Positions 1-9,769 of a stretch of DNA of 47,627 nt are shown here, in pieces (positions within the stretch are counted from its first letter, which is position 1; each line of letters begins with the position of its first letter). The position numbers and the translations under genes are program-made. The DNA comes from Deltaproteobacteria bacterium. Its GTDB lineage: Bacteria; Desulfobacterota; Desulfuromonadia; Desulfuromonadales; Geopsychrobacteraceae. The notes below the pieces were generated by a model that searched no databases, had not been told where the DNA came from, and worked only from the letters and a program-made list of their open reading frames with translations. The DNA lies in contig JAJRQB010000083.1 of NCBI GenBank assembly GCA_024280485.1, positions 1 through 47,627 of the forward strand. The letters are read 5' to 3'.

Positions 1-1
1 C

Positions 2-3000
2 GATGGTAACTGGGCCGCAGCGACCCAGGCGACCGGTGAGCCGAGTCCGAGTGCTGCCAGCTCGTCTGAAACCTTCACCGTGACCGGCCTGAGTTCGAGC
101 CAGCAGTACTGGTTCGCGATTCGGACTTCCGATGAAGTACCAAACACCGCCAACACCAGTAACTCTCCAACGGCGACGACCACCCTCGACTGTATTGCCA
201 ATGCACCGACTTTCAGCATCACTGAGGCCGATCAGCAAATTACTGTCGATTCAGGCACTGCTGTTTATAATCTGACTATTAACAATACTGACGTCGGTGG
301 AGACTGCGTTAGCGTTGACTATACTCTGAACATTGTCGGCGAGTCAGATGGGACCAACTTCTCCGCCTCCAGCCCCGGTGCTATGCCATTGAGCATCGTA
401 CCCAGTGGAAACGCCGTGACCACTGTGACTGTCACAGCCGCAGGCACGCCGGTCAACTGGAGCAGCAATATCACCACTTTAAATGTTTCAGCTGCCGGGC
501 ACACTAATGCAACTAACCAGACCCGTACAACCTGGATTAACAAGCCGGTTGCCGGGTCAATAAACTACATCATCAGTGAAAATATTCACATCGAATTTCA
601 ATCAAATACCCGGTTTGCCAACACAGGTACAAATGGCCTGGACATTACAGATTCCTCCGGCAGTCCTGTTGGAACCTTCAGCTTGAACGAAGTACAGCAG
701 GGTGCTGGCTGGGTATATTTTTACAATTGGAGCACAGCCACACCCGATACCTACAATATTACTATCCTTGACGGTGCGTCCCTTAACGTCGGTGGTTCTG
801 TTGTTGTTGGAAACGCCTCGGAACAGATCACCTTCTTTTCCGATAGTGGTTACACCGTGCCGACCGATATCTTCGATGGGCAGGCGGTCGGTACGATCAT
901 TTACGCCGAAGTCAAACTCTCGAGCCCTGAAACCGGCACCGCCAGCCTGTCGGTGAATAACTGGACCGGCACCAGCGATGCTCCGACAGAATCAACCGAT
1001 CTGACCGGCACTACCTATCTCTTTAATTTTCCTTTTGACGAGATAAACGCCGGCCTTGCTTCGGGTGACTGGGGCTATGTCTCTTGGACCGGCAGCGATA
1101 CTGGTGTCAGCCTGCAGCGCGCGGTCCAGTTCATCACTGACGGTTGCTCCAGTTGTACACAAGCGGAGCCGGACCTCGATATTATCAGTGGGAATCAAAC
1201 AATAGCCACAGACGGCGGTTTTGTGGATTACACCATTCAGGTGCTCAATAACGATACAGTTTCCTGCGGCCCGACGACTTTTACTCTGAGCGTCAACGAT
1301 TCAGATGGTGTGAATTTTTCCGCATCCAGCTTTCCGAGCCTGGTCGGTGGTCAACTGATTGTCGGCGCGGGAACTTCTGTTAACACCACTTTGCGTGTTA
1401 CTGCAGTGCCTGGTCAGTATTCAGGCACGAACAATACCGATTTCAGCACAGATGCCGCCAATGGCCATGCTGTCAGAAATTCGCTTACGCACTTCGCTAA
1501 ACAGATCAGCACGCTTCTGGATGTACCTGATGCCGTAGCACCGGTTATCAACATCAACCCGCCGTCAGCCTATATCAACGACCTGTCTGCTGAGCCTGTT
1601 GTGATTTCGGGGACCGCAAGTGATGACCGGGGTACGGTCACAAGTGCTGATGTCCAGATCAATGGTGGTAGCTGGAACCCAACAAGCACTATTGACGGTT
1701 ACAGCAACTGGACTTGGGACTGGGCAGGGGCTGCTGATGGAGCCTACACTATCGATGCTCGCGCAAGTGACGGAGTCAACACCGGGAGTGCCACACAACG
1801 CTCTGTAACTGTCGATCGTACCTATCCGGTAACCAGTGATAATGCAGATCCTGCCTGGACGATTGGTGATCAAACAATCACCCTGAATCGGGTGGAAGTA
1901 ACCTCCGGTGTTTCTACGACCCTCTACTGTTACGACAACACTGGCAGCTGTACCCCCTCTGCCAGTTACTCGGCCCCGTTCCTGCTCAGCCAGACTGCAA
2001 ACACTGAAGATGTGCTGACGTTGCGATATGTCACGACCGACAATGCTGGCAACGTCGAGACCACAGTCAATTCTACGGTTCGGATCGACAAGAAATCCCC
2101 GGTTGATGGTGCCTCACTGACGGCCACTCCGGGCGATGGTCAGGTTGATCTGGATTGGCTTGGCAACATTGCGACTGATGCAGGAAGTGGCTTGCATTCC
2201 ACTGCTGCATATCGTCTCTGGCGTCAGCTGGGAGCAGCTGCACCGGTTTGCGGAGCAGGGGTAGAGGTTGGTAGTGGATTTACCAGCACCAACCACACTG
2301 ACTTAGGTGTCAGTAACGGTATTGAATATTCATACCGTCTCTGTGCCTACGACGCGGTCGGCAACCTGCCCTCGACAGGCTTGACCACTACGGTTACACC
2401 GAACGCTATCTGTAACCGGGTTACCCCGAGTGTGACCCTTTCGGCCAATCAGAATATTACCGCCGACCTTGGTTTCGTCGACTACACCGTAACAGTCACC
2501 AATAATGACAACGGTGGCTGTGCTGCTCAGGACTTTGACATTCAAACCATTAACGATAGCGGTGGCGGCTTCACCCTCAATTACCCGAATGGATTGAACA
2601 CTGGCATTATTGCTGTGGGCGTCAGCGACACCAGCCTGGTCGCGCGGGTGTCCGCTAACGCAGGAACCTTGAATGCCGCCACGCACACCCTCGGCGTGGC
2701 GACCAACAGTGCCACCGATGCGAACCATGTGGCCGACAGCACCACAGTCTCCCGCACCACAAGCATGAACGTCCCCTGTATTACAGCTCCGGTGGTTTCG
2801 ATCACTGTAAGTAGCCAGAGCATTACTACCGAGGCTGGTTCGGTCGATTATACCGTGCAGGTGACCAATAATAACGCCGAAGCCTGTGGCAACCCTGCAT
2901 TTGACCTGGTTGCTTTTAATAGCAATGGGACTGTCTTTAATGCCCCGTCTTTTGCCGTCGATCCTTTAACCGTTGCCTCGAATGGTGGCGTGAACAGTAC

Positions 3001-4315
3001 GACTATGACGGTTCAGGCAAAAGCCGCACAACTTAACGGTTCTTCGACCAACAACTCATTCTACACTGCGTTGAATGGCACAATTCCGGCCAGTGCCAGT
3101 TCCAATGTTGTTGTGACCGATATCAATCGGCCTTGTCAGCGGAAAGCAGCAACTTTTGGTCATGGGAGTGACCAGAATATTGCGATCTTCGGCAGTGTTG
3201 ATTACACCCTTTCGGTTATCAACAACGATGTCGATTGTGGCGACAACAGCACCTTTACTTTCGGTATCGTCAGTACGCTGGGTGACACCGTCGGTTTCGG
3301 CCTGCCGCCGACTTTTTCGGTACCTGACTTGACCGTTGCTGAAGGATCGAGTTCAACAGCGACCTTCACTGTAACTACAAACAATGACGGTCTTGCCAAT
3401 GACGTGCTGACCAGCTTGATCAGTCTCAGTGACCTGGTGAATCATAACTCTTTAGATCAAATGACCAGTGTGGTGACGACCATCAAACAGTTCGACCCGA
3501 TGGTTCATAGTTATCTCTCCACCGGATCAAGCAAGTGGCCGCTTGACGGAGGCTGGGGGGTTGCAGAGACCAGGTATGGTGAATTTACCTGTGATACCTG
3601 CCATGTGAGAGGAAGCACAAATATCAAGCGGATTCGTACGATTCTGCCAAATGCACCGGATACCAGCAAAGGTGATTTCCCCATGCCTGGCGCGACAATA
3701 ATTTTTCAGGACGTCAGAAATACAACCGCTGATTTTGGCGACGACTCGGTTGCACATCCAACGTCTGATCGGATTTGCGAGGTCTGCCATACTTATGACC
3801 CGGCGCAGATTGATGGTGTAAAACAACATGCTTACAGCATGCCTGGAACAGCAAGTCATTATAACAATACTGACTGCATATCCTGTCATAAACACAATAC
3901 CGGTTTCTCTGCATCGGGAACCAGTTGTGACGGCTGTCATGGTTATCCACCGACTCCGGGAGATGGCAAGAACAGTTATACCTCTCAGGCCGTTGAAGGA
4001 AAAGGCGCCCACGGTAAGCATGTCAGCCATATTGCTACTTTAGCCGGAATTACCCTGAACCCGAATAACGATAACTTCGGTGATGCTAACGTTGCCGCGG
4101 TTTGCGGTGCCTGTCACGACATGAATGCCGCTACGCATGAAATCGGTGGTGGAACAAGAAATATAAACTTCAATGGTTCGGCAACCTATCAGTTTGGTTC
4201 TACTGCTGTTCAATACAACGGTAGCCAGGGGCAGACTTCTGGCGCACCCGATAATATTACGAAGACCTGCTCAAACATCAGTTGCCACTTTCAGGACAGT
4301 CCATGGTGGGAATAG
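2..4315 (+). CDS. Partial giant Ig/FN3-repeat protein with C-terminal multihaem cytochrome domain
   Basis: The frame is open from base 2, so the gene starts upstream of the window; the GTG at 80 is not its start. The visible part is about 1,437 residues. The N-terminal edge resembles the end of a fibronectin type III domain. At least five copies of an Ig-like unit follow, each with a VDYT-V-NN-type strand and a conserved cysteine. Between them lie an Ig-like/chitobiase-type segment (about 1540-2090) and an FN3-like segment (about 2110-2400). The last 240 residues hold five CXXCH motifs (CDTCH, CEVCH, CISCH, CDGCH, CGACH) and a terminal CX4CH (CSNISCH). The CX4CH pattern is typical of the Geobacter CxxxxCH...CXXCH cytochrome family. 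Inference: an exported, surface-exposed cytochrome with a long adhesive or spacer stalk. The stop lies 9 bases before the next ORF, so the two genes are probably cotranscribed. Confidence 0.85.
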   Translation, partial: DGNWAAATQATGEPSPSAASSSETFTVTGLSSSQQYWFAIRTSDEVPNTANTSNSPTATTTLDCIANAPTFSITEADQQITVDSGTAVYNLTINNTDVGGDCVSVDYTLNIVGESDGTNFSASSPGAMPLSIVPSGNAVTTVTVTAAGTPVNWSSNITTLNVSAAGHTNATNQTRTTWINKPVAGSINYIISENIHIEFQSNTRFANTGTNGLDITDSSGSPVGTFSLNEVQQGAGWVYFYNWSTATPDTYNITILDGASLNVGGSVVVGNASEQITFFSDSGYTVPTDIFDGQAVGTIIYAEVKLSSPETGTASLSVNNWTGTSDAPTESTDLTGTTYLFNFPFDEINAGLASGDWGYVSWTGSDTGVSLQRAVQFITDGCSSCTQAEPDLDIISGNQTIATDGGFVDYTIQVLNNDTVSCGPTTFTLSVNDSDGVNFSASSFPSLVGGQLIVGAGTSVNTTLRVTAVPGQYSGTNNTDFSTDAANGHAVRNSLTHFAKQISTLLDVPDAVAPVININPPSAYINDLSAEPVVISGTASDDRGTVTSADVQINGGSWNPTSTIDGYSNWTWDWAGAADGAYTIDARASDGVNTGSATQRSVTVDRTYPVTSDNADPAWTIGDQTITLNRVEVTSGVSTTLYCYDNTGSCTPSASYSAPFLLSQTANTEDVLTLRYVTTDNAGNVETTVNSTVRIDKKSPVDGASLTATPGDGQVDLDWLGNIATDAGSGLHSTAAYRLWRQLGAAAPVCGAGVEVGSGFTSTNHTDLGVSNGIEYSYRLCAYDAVGNLPSTGLTTTVTPNAICNRVTPSVTLSANQNITADLGFVDYTVTVTNNDNGGCAAQDFDIQTINDSGGGFTLNYPNGLNTGIIAVGVSDTSLVARVSANAGTLNAATHTLGVATNSATDANHVADSTTVSRTTSMNVPCITAPVVSITVSSQSITTEAGSVDYTVQVTNNNAEACGNPAFDLVAFNSNGTVFNAPSFAVDPLTVASNGGVNSTTMTVQAKAAQLNGSSTNNSFYTALNGTIPASASSNVVVTDINRPCQRKAATFGHGSDQNIAIFGSVDYTLSVINNDVDCGDNSTFTFGIVSTLGDTVGFGLPPTFSVPDLTVAEGSSSTATFTVTTNNDGLANDVLTSLISLSDLVNHNSLDQMTSVVTTIKQFDPMVHSYLSTGSSKWPLDGGWGVAETRYGEFTCDTCHVRGSTNIKRIRTILPNAPDTSKGDFPMPGATIIFQDVRNTTADFGDDSVAHPTSDRICEVCHTYDPAQIDGVKQHAYSMPGTASHYNNTDCISCHKHNTGFSASGTSCDGCHGYPPTPGDGKNSYTSQAVEGKGAHGKHVSHIATLAGITLNPNNDNFGDANVAAVCGACHDMNAATHEIGGGTRNINFNGSATYQFGSTAVQYNGSQGQTSGAPDNITKTCSNISCHFQDSPWWE

Positions 4316-4387
4316 GGGGGGAACATGAGACAGGACATCGGACCGGGATTGTTTGAACAGCATTCAAAGACACAGACAGGAACCTCC

Positions 4388-7300
4388 ATGAACAGAACCG
4401 CAAAATTGAAAAATATCTGGATGAGACTGGTGGGTAATGGTCGATTGCAACAAACTCTGGGCACATATTTGACAGGGTGCTTTCTGGCCCTGGGTATTTT
4501 AGTCGCCACACAGGGCATTGCTGCGGCCGATACCCTGACAATTCGTCCTGATGCGACGGTATTATCCGGGGTCTGGACTGGGGCAAATGCTGGGAACCTG
4601 GGAGATGCCAGTGATTTGTCTGCGGCAACGATTAACGGTCAGATCAGTACTTTTACCGTCAGGCTGCAGAACAATTCGTCATACACCGGGGCAACAATCA
4701 ACTCAGTGAATGTTCAGGTTCGTGCCTGGTCTGATGGCAGTGGACAGGCGGAACAGATCGATTTTGGTCCGACCGGGGCTATATCCGGTTTTCCGGTGAA
4801 TGTTGCAAGGACGGCCGGGCCGGTGCCCGCTGATTATTCCTACATCCCTGCCGGACCATTCACTGACCTTGATATCGATAATCTTGAAATCGATGTCGCA
4901 ATCACTCAGGTTCAGACTGGTGAGACAGTCAGTGTTTATGAAGTGTGGGTTGTGATCGACTATACCCCTTCCGCAGCACCAAACCAGGTGGTCGACTGCA
5001 ACGATTGTCATACGGAACCACCGACCGAAGCCGTGTCCCGAAATAATTCCGGGATCGGAGAAGTGGTCGGCTCGCATGCAACGCATAATGCCTACGCCTG
5101 TACAATCTGCCATCCAAATAATGTCCTTCTTGATCATCGCGCTTCGTTGGCAAATCCAGAAGGGCAGATCGACATGAAGGGCAGTATTCAAGGGGGGACT
5201 TACAGTAAAGGTTCGGCCTTTATCCAGAACAATGACATAAACGGTGCTGGTCTTGGTTTCTGTTCCAACGTCACCTGCCATGCCGGTACTGACACACCGC
5301 AATGGGGCAATAACGGAACCCTCACCTGCGACAGCTGTCACGATTCACCACCGGTGACTAATGCCCACGCAAGGCACTTCACAGCTAAAAACTGGTCCAA
5401 CCCCGATCTGAGCGGCGCAAGTTGCGTCCCTTGTCACCGTGACAATACTGCCGGCGGTGGTGGTCATTCTGATGTGACCGATGGTGTGATCGTTGTTGAA
5501 GCCTCCTTGACTCCGAGTGGCGCTTCGCCAGCGATCTCTTGTGGCACTGCTCCGGCACTTGGCTGTCACAATGGCGAGGCAACCCCTGTCTGGAATACCA
5601 GCGGTATCACCTGTCTTCAATGCCATACGGTAGGAGATGTGACCAACACCAATCCGATCAGTGGTCTGCATGACGAGTTGCCAACTGTCTCTAATGTACA
5701 ACATGATGAGTCAATTAATGCTGCCGGTTGTCAGACCTGTCACCGTGAGGCTGGCGGAAAACCTTCAGCGACTCACGTCAATGGTACTGCTGATACGCCG
5801 GTTGATTTTGCCTCTGCGGTGGTGACGGTCGGCTATTCGGCTGGAGCACCGGCGACCTGTACGGCCAGCTGTCATAGTGAAGCGGTTAATGCTTCAGAAG
5901 CTTGGGCCCGCAAGTGGCATGAAAACTCTGATCAGGCCACCGGTGCAGAATGCGCTGGTTGTCACGGTGACTGGAATACAGGCTGGAACGCTGGTGTTGC
6001 CCACCGTACGGACGCTCAACCTGAGGCTACACATGGTACTGGAAGCTATAAATGCAAGGACTGCCACGCTCTGGAAGCTGTTTCTGGATATACCTGGGCG
6101 GGCCAGCACGCCAACAACAGCATAACCATTAACAATGAGGGTACCACTGGTTTTGCCCGTGGAACCGGAGGCAATACCGGCAAATCAGGTTGTACAAATT
6201 CCTGCCACGCCGACGGTTTCGATGGCGTTGGGGCGGGGTTACACTCATTTACCACCACCGGCTGGAATCTGGAAACGGTTTCAGGTGATTCCATTGATGC
6301 CGGTTGTGATTCCTGTCATGGCGGCGGAGGAGAGTATTGGCCTTCTGCTTCTGCCTACCCGAACCGTGCCGGCCGTCATGCTACGCATATGACTCAACTG
6401 GCCGCCAAACTGGGAATTGTTCTGGCGGGCGCGACTGATGCCGAGCAGAAGCAGATGTGTGATTATTGTCACAACGATGCATCAGGTGCCGGTGGGGCAA
6501 CTCACAAAACAGATAGCGGTGATTCAATCGCCGATGTTGGTGCATTTAATCACATTGGTGATGCTGCGGCCGATGGTAGTGCTACCTGGACTTCCGGAGA
6601 CCAGACCTGTGCGGTCGCTTGTCATAACACTAAAACAACCGGAGCTGGTACTTATGGCTGGCGTGATGCAGGCACCAGCACTTGTACCATGTGTCACACC
6701 ATCGGTGGTGGTGGCACGGTCGATCCGAACTCTGGCCTACATGCGATAAGTCCGACAGTCTCTGCTCAACAGCATGACGATGGCCTGACCGCCTGCACAA
6801 CCTGTCATGACTCTCTACCAGCGATGTCGACGATATCGACGCATGTCAACAACAATGCAACAAACACGCAGCCGCGAGGCCTCTTTGCTGCCTACACTGA
6901 TGGCAGTCCGGGGAGTTGTTTCGGTGGTGTAACCGGCAATGCCGGTTGTCATGATGGTGCCGGCGAGGCCGGCAGCTGGGCACGCAAGTGGGATTCCACG
7001 ATCTCCGGTGCCAGTGACGGTAGTACCGAGTGTCAGGGTTGCCATGGTGGATTCTCCAACGACTGGACTTACAGTGGGGCTCTTGCCGGCAATGTTGATC
7101 ACCAACGTGACTGGGATAGCGCATCCTCTTCAAGCGATGGGGCCGAGGTTATGGCCAATCATGATGGCACCGATAAATGCAAAACCTGCCATGTCTTTCC
7201 CGATGGGCCATACAACAGCAGTTGGGGTGGTGCCAATCACGGTAACGACAAGATCGATATGAACAGCACCATGGGCTACAGTTCAACCAACTTTAACTGC

Positions 7301-8830
7301 ACGACAAACTGTCATAGCGAGGCCTGGGGCAATACGGATCATAATCTGGAGGATTCGGGTTGGACAGTTAACACTCTGGCGGGCCCAGGACTTGACTGTC
7401 GTGGCTGCCACGGTGGGGCCAGTCCTGCGGCCGGGGTTTCCGCTAATAGTCCCCATGCCGACAACACTGCAGCTGGTGGTGGTGTTTATACCTGTGAAGG
7501 TTGTCATACCGGACATAACGCCGGATATGTTTCTATCCCCGAAAATTTGAATGTCGGTATTGATTATCCTGCGGCTGATCACGCCGATGCCATTGCCCTC
7601 GGCGGGTCTCAGACCAGCGGGACTTCAGAGGCGGCAATTTGCTGGAACTGCCATGCCGCTAACGGCATCAGCGAATGGGGCTTGAATACAGACACCAATG
7701 GTAGCGAAGCCAATTATGATTTCGGCACATTGAATCAAACAAGCTGGGTAGGTGCTACATGGAACAGTGCTCAGGGACAGACCTCTAGCGATTCTTTCTG
7801 GTACAAGCGCGGTACGATCCAGTCGACCCATGCGGCGAATAACTCAAATGGTGTCTCCGGGGTCGACTCTGTCGGCGACATACGTTGTTCCTATTGTCAT
7901 GATGTCCATGACACCAGGGCAGGTTCGCCCAATGGCGCTCCCTATCTACGCGGTACCTGGATGGGTAATCCCTATAAGGAGGATGGTGCTCCGCAGAGCG
8001 GGATGACCTACGGACAATACGAGTGGGGTTCTGTGCCACGTGGTTCAGTGTCCAACACGGAGTATGGTGGCTACTTTATAGACCAGAACAGCGGGAACCC
8101 GACCAGCACATGGTCTGCTGATGGGTCCTCCTCTTTATGCGAGATGTGTCATGGCAACAATAACGGAACCTGGAGTGCGACGGAAATCAATAGTCTCAAC
8201 CAGTTCGGTACCGCATCAAATGATTGGGTCGGTAATAACGGGCACGCCAATGCCGTTCTCGGTGGTGATGGCACTGGCCGGTCGAATATTTTCCGAACCA
8301 GTGATCGTGCTCCAAATGGAGTCGATACCAACGGTGCTAAGCCAGATATGGGCTACGCCAACCATGGCGCCGGGGTAGGTTACGGTTTCCGGGGCACGGA
8401 TGGACGTAGTTTTACCCTGACTCCGGCGATGGATGCCAGTCAAGCTGCGATGTCAAGCCGGCCCTATGGTGGTAACTATTACGAATGGGGTGCAACTGTG
8501 GATGAGGGAACACCTGATCTTCAATACCACAAGTTCTCCTGTTCCAAGTGTCATAACCCGCATGCGTCTCGTTTGCCGCGGCTTATGATCACCAATTGTT
8601 TGGATACCAAGCATAATTCCTGGGACCAGAATGCTGGTAACGGCGGTGTTACCTCTTCTGCAAGCCCGAACGACAATAGTATCACTCTGGGATCAGGCAC
8701 CTCGCCAGATAGCTGGAACAGAACCTGGTCCAACGTGACTTCGGCCCAGAACTGTCACCGAGTGGCCGGTTCTGATAATGCATCCCCTGCAGGTTACGGT
8801 ACTGGCTGGAATACAGTTACACCTTGGTGA
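4388..8830 (+). CDS. Large multihaem c-type cytochrome (about 20 CXXCH plus variant motifs)
   Basis: The product has about 1,480 residues. An in-frame ATG at 4325 behind a G-rich stretch is an alternative start. ATG 4388 is preferred because AGGAA sits 7 bases upstream and it opens a signal peptide: a basic n-region, a hydrophobic core and an AAA-D cleavage region near residue 47. Residues 48-200 look like a beta-sandwich domain without haem motifs. From about residue 203 to 1,385 I count 20 CXXCH motifs. I also see one CX4CH (CSNVTCH), four CX3CH (CTASCH, CTNSCH, CAVACH, CTTNCH), and two longer CXnCH candidates (n = 7 and 9). A module of about 360 residues is duplicated in tandem. Known for the family: periplasmic or outer-surface electron transfer in metal-reducing bacteria. 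The redox partner cannot be told from sequence. The gene ends at a strong bidirectional terminator. Confidence 0.9.
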   Translation: MNRTAKLKNIWMRLVGNGRLQQTLGTYLTGCFLALGILVATQGIAAADTLTIRPDATVLSGVWTGANAGNLGDASDLSAATINGQISTFTVRLQNNSSYTGATINSVNVQVRAWSDGSGQAEQIDFGPTGAISGFPVNVARTAGPVPADYSYIPAGPFTDLDIDNLEIDVAITQVQTGETVSVYEVWVVIDYTPSAAPNQVVDCNDCHTEPPTEAVSRNNSGIGEVVGSHATHNAYACTICHPNNVLLDHRASLANPEGQIDMKGSIQGGTYSKGSAFIQNNDINGAGLGFCSNVTCHAGTDTPQWGNNGTLTCDSCHDSPPVTNAHARHFTAKNWSNPDLSGASCVPCHRDNTAGGGGHSDVTDGVIVVEASLTPSGASPAISCGTAPALGCHNGEATPVWNTSGITCLQCHTVGDVTNTNPISGLHDELPTVSNVQHDESINAAGCQTCHREAGGKPSATHVNGTADTPVDFASAVVTVGYSAGAPATCTASCHSEAVNASEAWARKWHENSDQATGAECAGCHGDWNTGWNAGVAHRTDAQPEATHGTGSYKCKDCHALEAVSGYTWAGQHANNSITINNEGTTGFARGTGGNTGKSGCTNSCHADGFDGVGAGLHSFTTTGWNLETVSGDSIDAGCDSCHGGGGEYWPSASAYPNRAGRHATHMTQLAAKLGIVLAGATDAEQKQMCDYCHNDASGAGGATHKTDSGDSIADVGAFNHIGDAAADGSATWTSGDQTCAVACHNTKTTGAGTYGWRDAGTSTCTMCHTIGGGGTVDPNSGLHAISPTVSAQQHDDGLTACTTCHDSLPAMSTISTHVNNNATNTQPRGLFAAYTDGSPGSCFGGVTGNAGCHDGAGEAGSWARKWDSTISGASDGSTECQGCHGGFSNDWTYSGALAGNVDHQRDWDSASSSSDGAEVMANHDGTDKCKTCHVFPDGPYNSSWGGANHGNDKIDMNSTMGYSSTNFNCTTNCHSEAWGNTDHNLEDSGWTVNTLAGPGLDCRGCHGGASPAAGVSANSPHADNTAAGGGVYTCEGCHTGHNAGYVSIPENLNVGIDYPAADHADAIALGGSQTSGTSEAAICWNCHAANGISEWGLNTDTNGSEANYDFGTLNQTSWVGATWNSAQGQTSSDSFWYKRGTIQSTHAANNSNGVSGVDSVGDIRCSYCHDVHDTRAGSPNGAPYLRGTWMGNPYKEDGAPQSGMTYGQYEWGSVPRGSVSNTEYGGYFIDQNSGNPTSTWSADGSSSLCEMCHGNNNGTWSATEINSLNQFGTASNDWVGNNGHANAVLGGDGTGRSNIFRTSDRAPNGVDTNGAKPDMGYANHGAGVGYGFRGTDGRSFTLTPAMDASQAAMSSRPYGGNYYEWGATVDEGTPDLQYHKFSCSKCHNPHASRLPRLMITNCLDTKHNSWDQNAGNGGVTSSASPNDNSITLGSGTSPDSWNRTWSNVTSAQNCHRVAGSDNASPAGYGTGWNTVTPW

Positions 8831-8898
8831 TAGCAGGTTTTAGACTCTGCAGGCGATAATTAAAAGTTGGGGTAGCTGTATCGCCTGTTCAGAAAAAC

Positions 8899-8933
8899 AG
8901 CAGGACCGGGAGTATTCTCGGTCCTGCTTTTTT
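8899..8933 (+). terminator. Bidirectional intrinsic terminator
   Basis: A perfect 10-bp stem, AGCAGGACCG/CGGTCCTGCT, encloses a 10-base loop and is followed by a T run at 8928-8933. An A run at 8893-8897 precedes the stem, so the reverse strand also reads as hairpin plus T tract. It ends the cytochrome operon and can also serve the convergent SUMF1-like gene, whose stop is at 8969. Confidence 0.85.
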
Positions 8934-8968
8934 GTATTTTGTGAATATCTGGAGAGGGGAAGCTGACT

Positions 8969-9769
8969 TTAGTCTTCGATGACGAGTCTGAATCCGGTGT
9001 TTCTAGATCGCTCGGTTGCAACAAACCAGTCGCGAAAACCTGAAGCAATGGCGCGAAATCCAGAGTTGTAAGATCCGCCGCGGACAATTCGTTGTTTTTC
9101 ATCCCCCTTTGGCCAAGGCTTTGATGTGCTAGGAGCCCCTTGATAGTTTTCGTGCACGCTGTCAAGAGTCCACTCGTGGACGTTGCCAGCCATATCGAAC
9201 AGACCCCAGAGGTTGGGGTTGAAGGCGCCAACCGGTGCTGTTGATTTATTATCCCACTGGCTGCCGCAGTCTGCACAATTGGCAACATTGATAACCGGCG
9301 AGTTCCCCCACCAATAACTGGTTGATTTTCCTGCGCGCGCTGCATACTCCCACTCGGACTCACTTGGCAGACGAATCTTGCGGTTAGTCTGCTTGCTGAG
9401 CCAAGTGGCAAAGTCACGCGCATCTTGCCAGGAGACGTTAATGGCCGGTCGATTGCTACGTCCCCAGCTATTATCACCCGGTTTATCTTTACCTGTTGTT
9501 TCGCAAAACATGTCGTATTGCTCGAAAGTAACTTCAAATTTACCCATCTCGAATTCATTGACGGCAACAGTATGTGGCGGAGAGGCATCTTTGTCTTGAC
9601 TGAGAATATCACCCATAACGAAGGTGCCAGCTTCGATTTTAACGAACTCCATCTTGGTGATTGGGTCGACGTAAGAAACATTAAGCACTTCGGAACTTAG
9701 ATACTGTGGAAAACCAAAAATGAATAATGGAAGGATTCCACAGAGAGCTAACTTCAGCCTGCGATACAT
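8969..9769 (-). CDS. Secreted SUMF1/FGE-fold protein lacking FGE cysteines
   Basis: The product is 266 residues. The ATG has an AGGAG 7 bases upstream on the minus strand. A signal peptide covers about residues 1-26. The SUMF1/formylglycine-generating-enzyme fold follows: an EAGTFVMG strand near residue 46, PxxxVSWQDA-type and PSESEWEYAARAG motifs, LWGLFDMAGNVHEW, VRGGSY and a terminal RNTGFRLV. Genuine FGEs carry two active cysteines just before the GFR motif. Here the equivalent stretch (SGFRDWFVATERSRNTGFR) has none, and the only cysteines are a CxxC pair near residue 165 plus isolated ones. Inference: a non-catalytic or different-function member of the fold acting in the envelope. It converges on the cytochrome pair, which suggests but does not prove a link. 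No sulfatase gene is nearby. Confidence 0.85.
   Translation of the reverse strand: MYRRLKLALCGILPLFIFGFPQYLSSEVLNVSYVDPITKMEFVKIEAGTFVMGDILSQDKDASPPHTVAVNEFEMGKFEVTFEQYDMFCETTGKDKPGDNSWGRSNRPAINVSWQDARDFATWLSKQTNRKIRLPSESEWEYAARAGKSTSYWWGNSPVINVANCADCGSQWDNKSTAPVGAFNPNLWGLFDMAGNVHEWTLDSVHENYQGAPSTSKPWPKGDEKQRIVRGGSYNSGFRAIASGFRDWFVATERSRNTGFRLVIED

Noticed and set aside
3527-4030. Minus-strand ORF opposite the cytochrome C-terminus
   Set aside because: Its length is explained by codon bias of the plus-strand gene; the CXXCH-bearing frame is clearly the coding one.
8860-9681. Long minus-strand ORF overlapping the SUMF1-like gene
   Set aside because: It is a frame shadow; the SUMF1 fold is in the other frame, with a signal peptide and a ribosome site.
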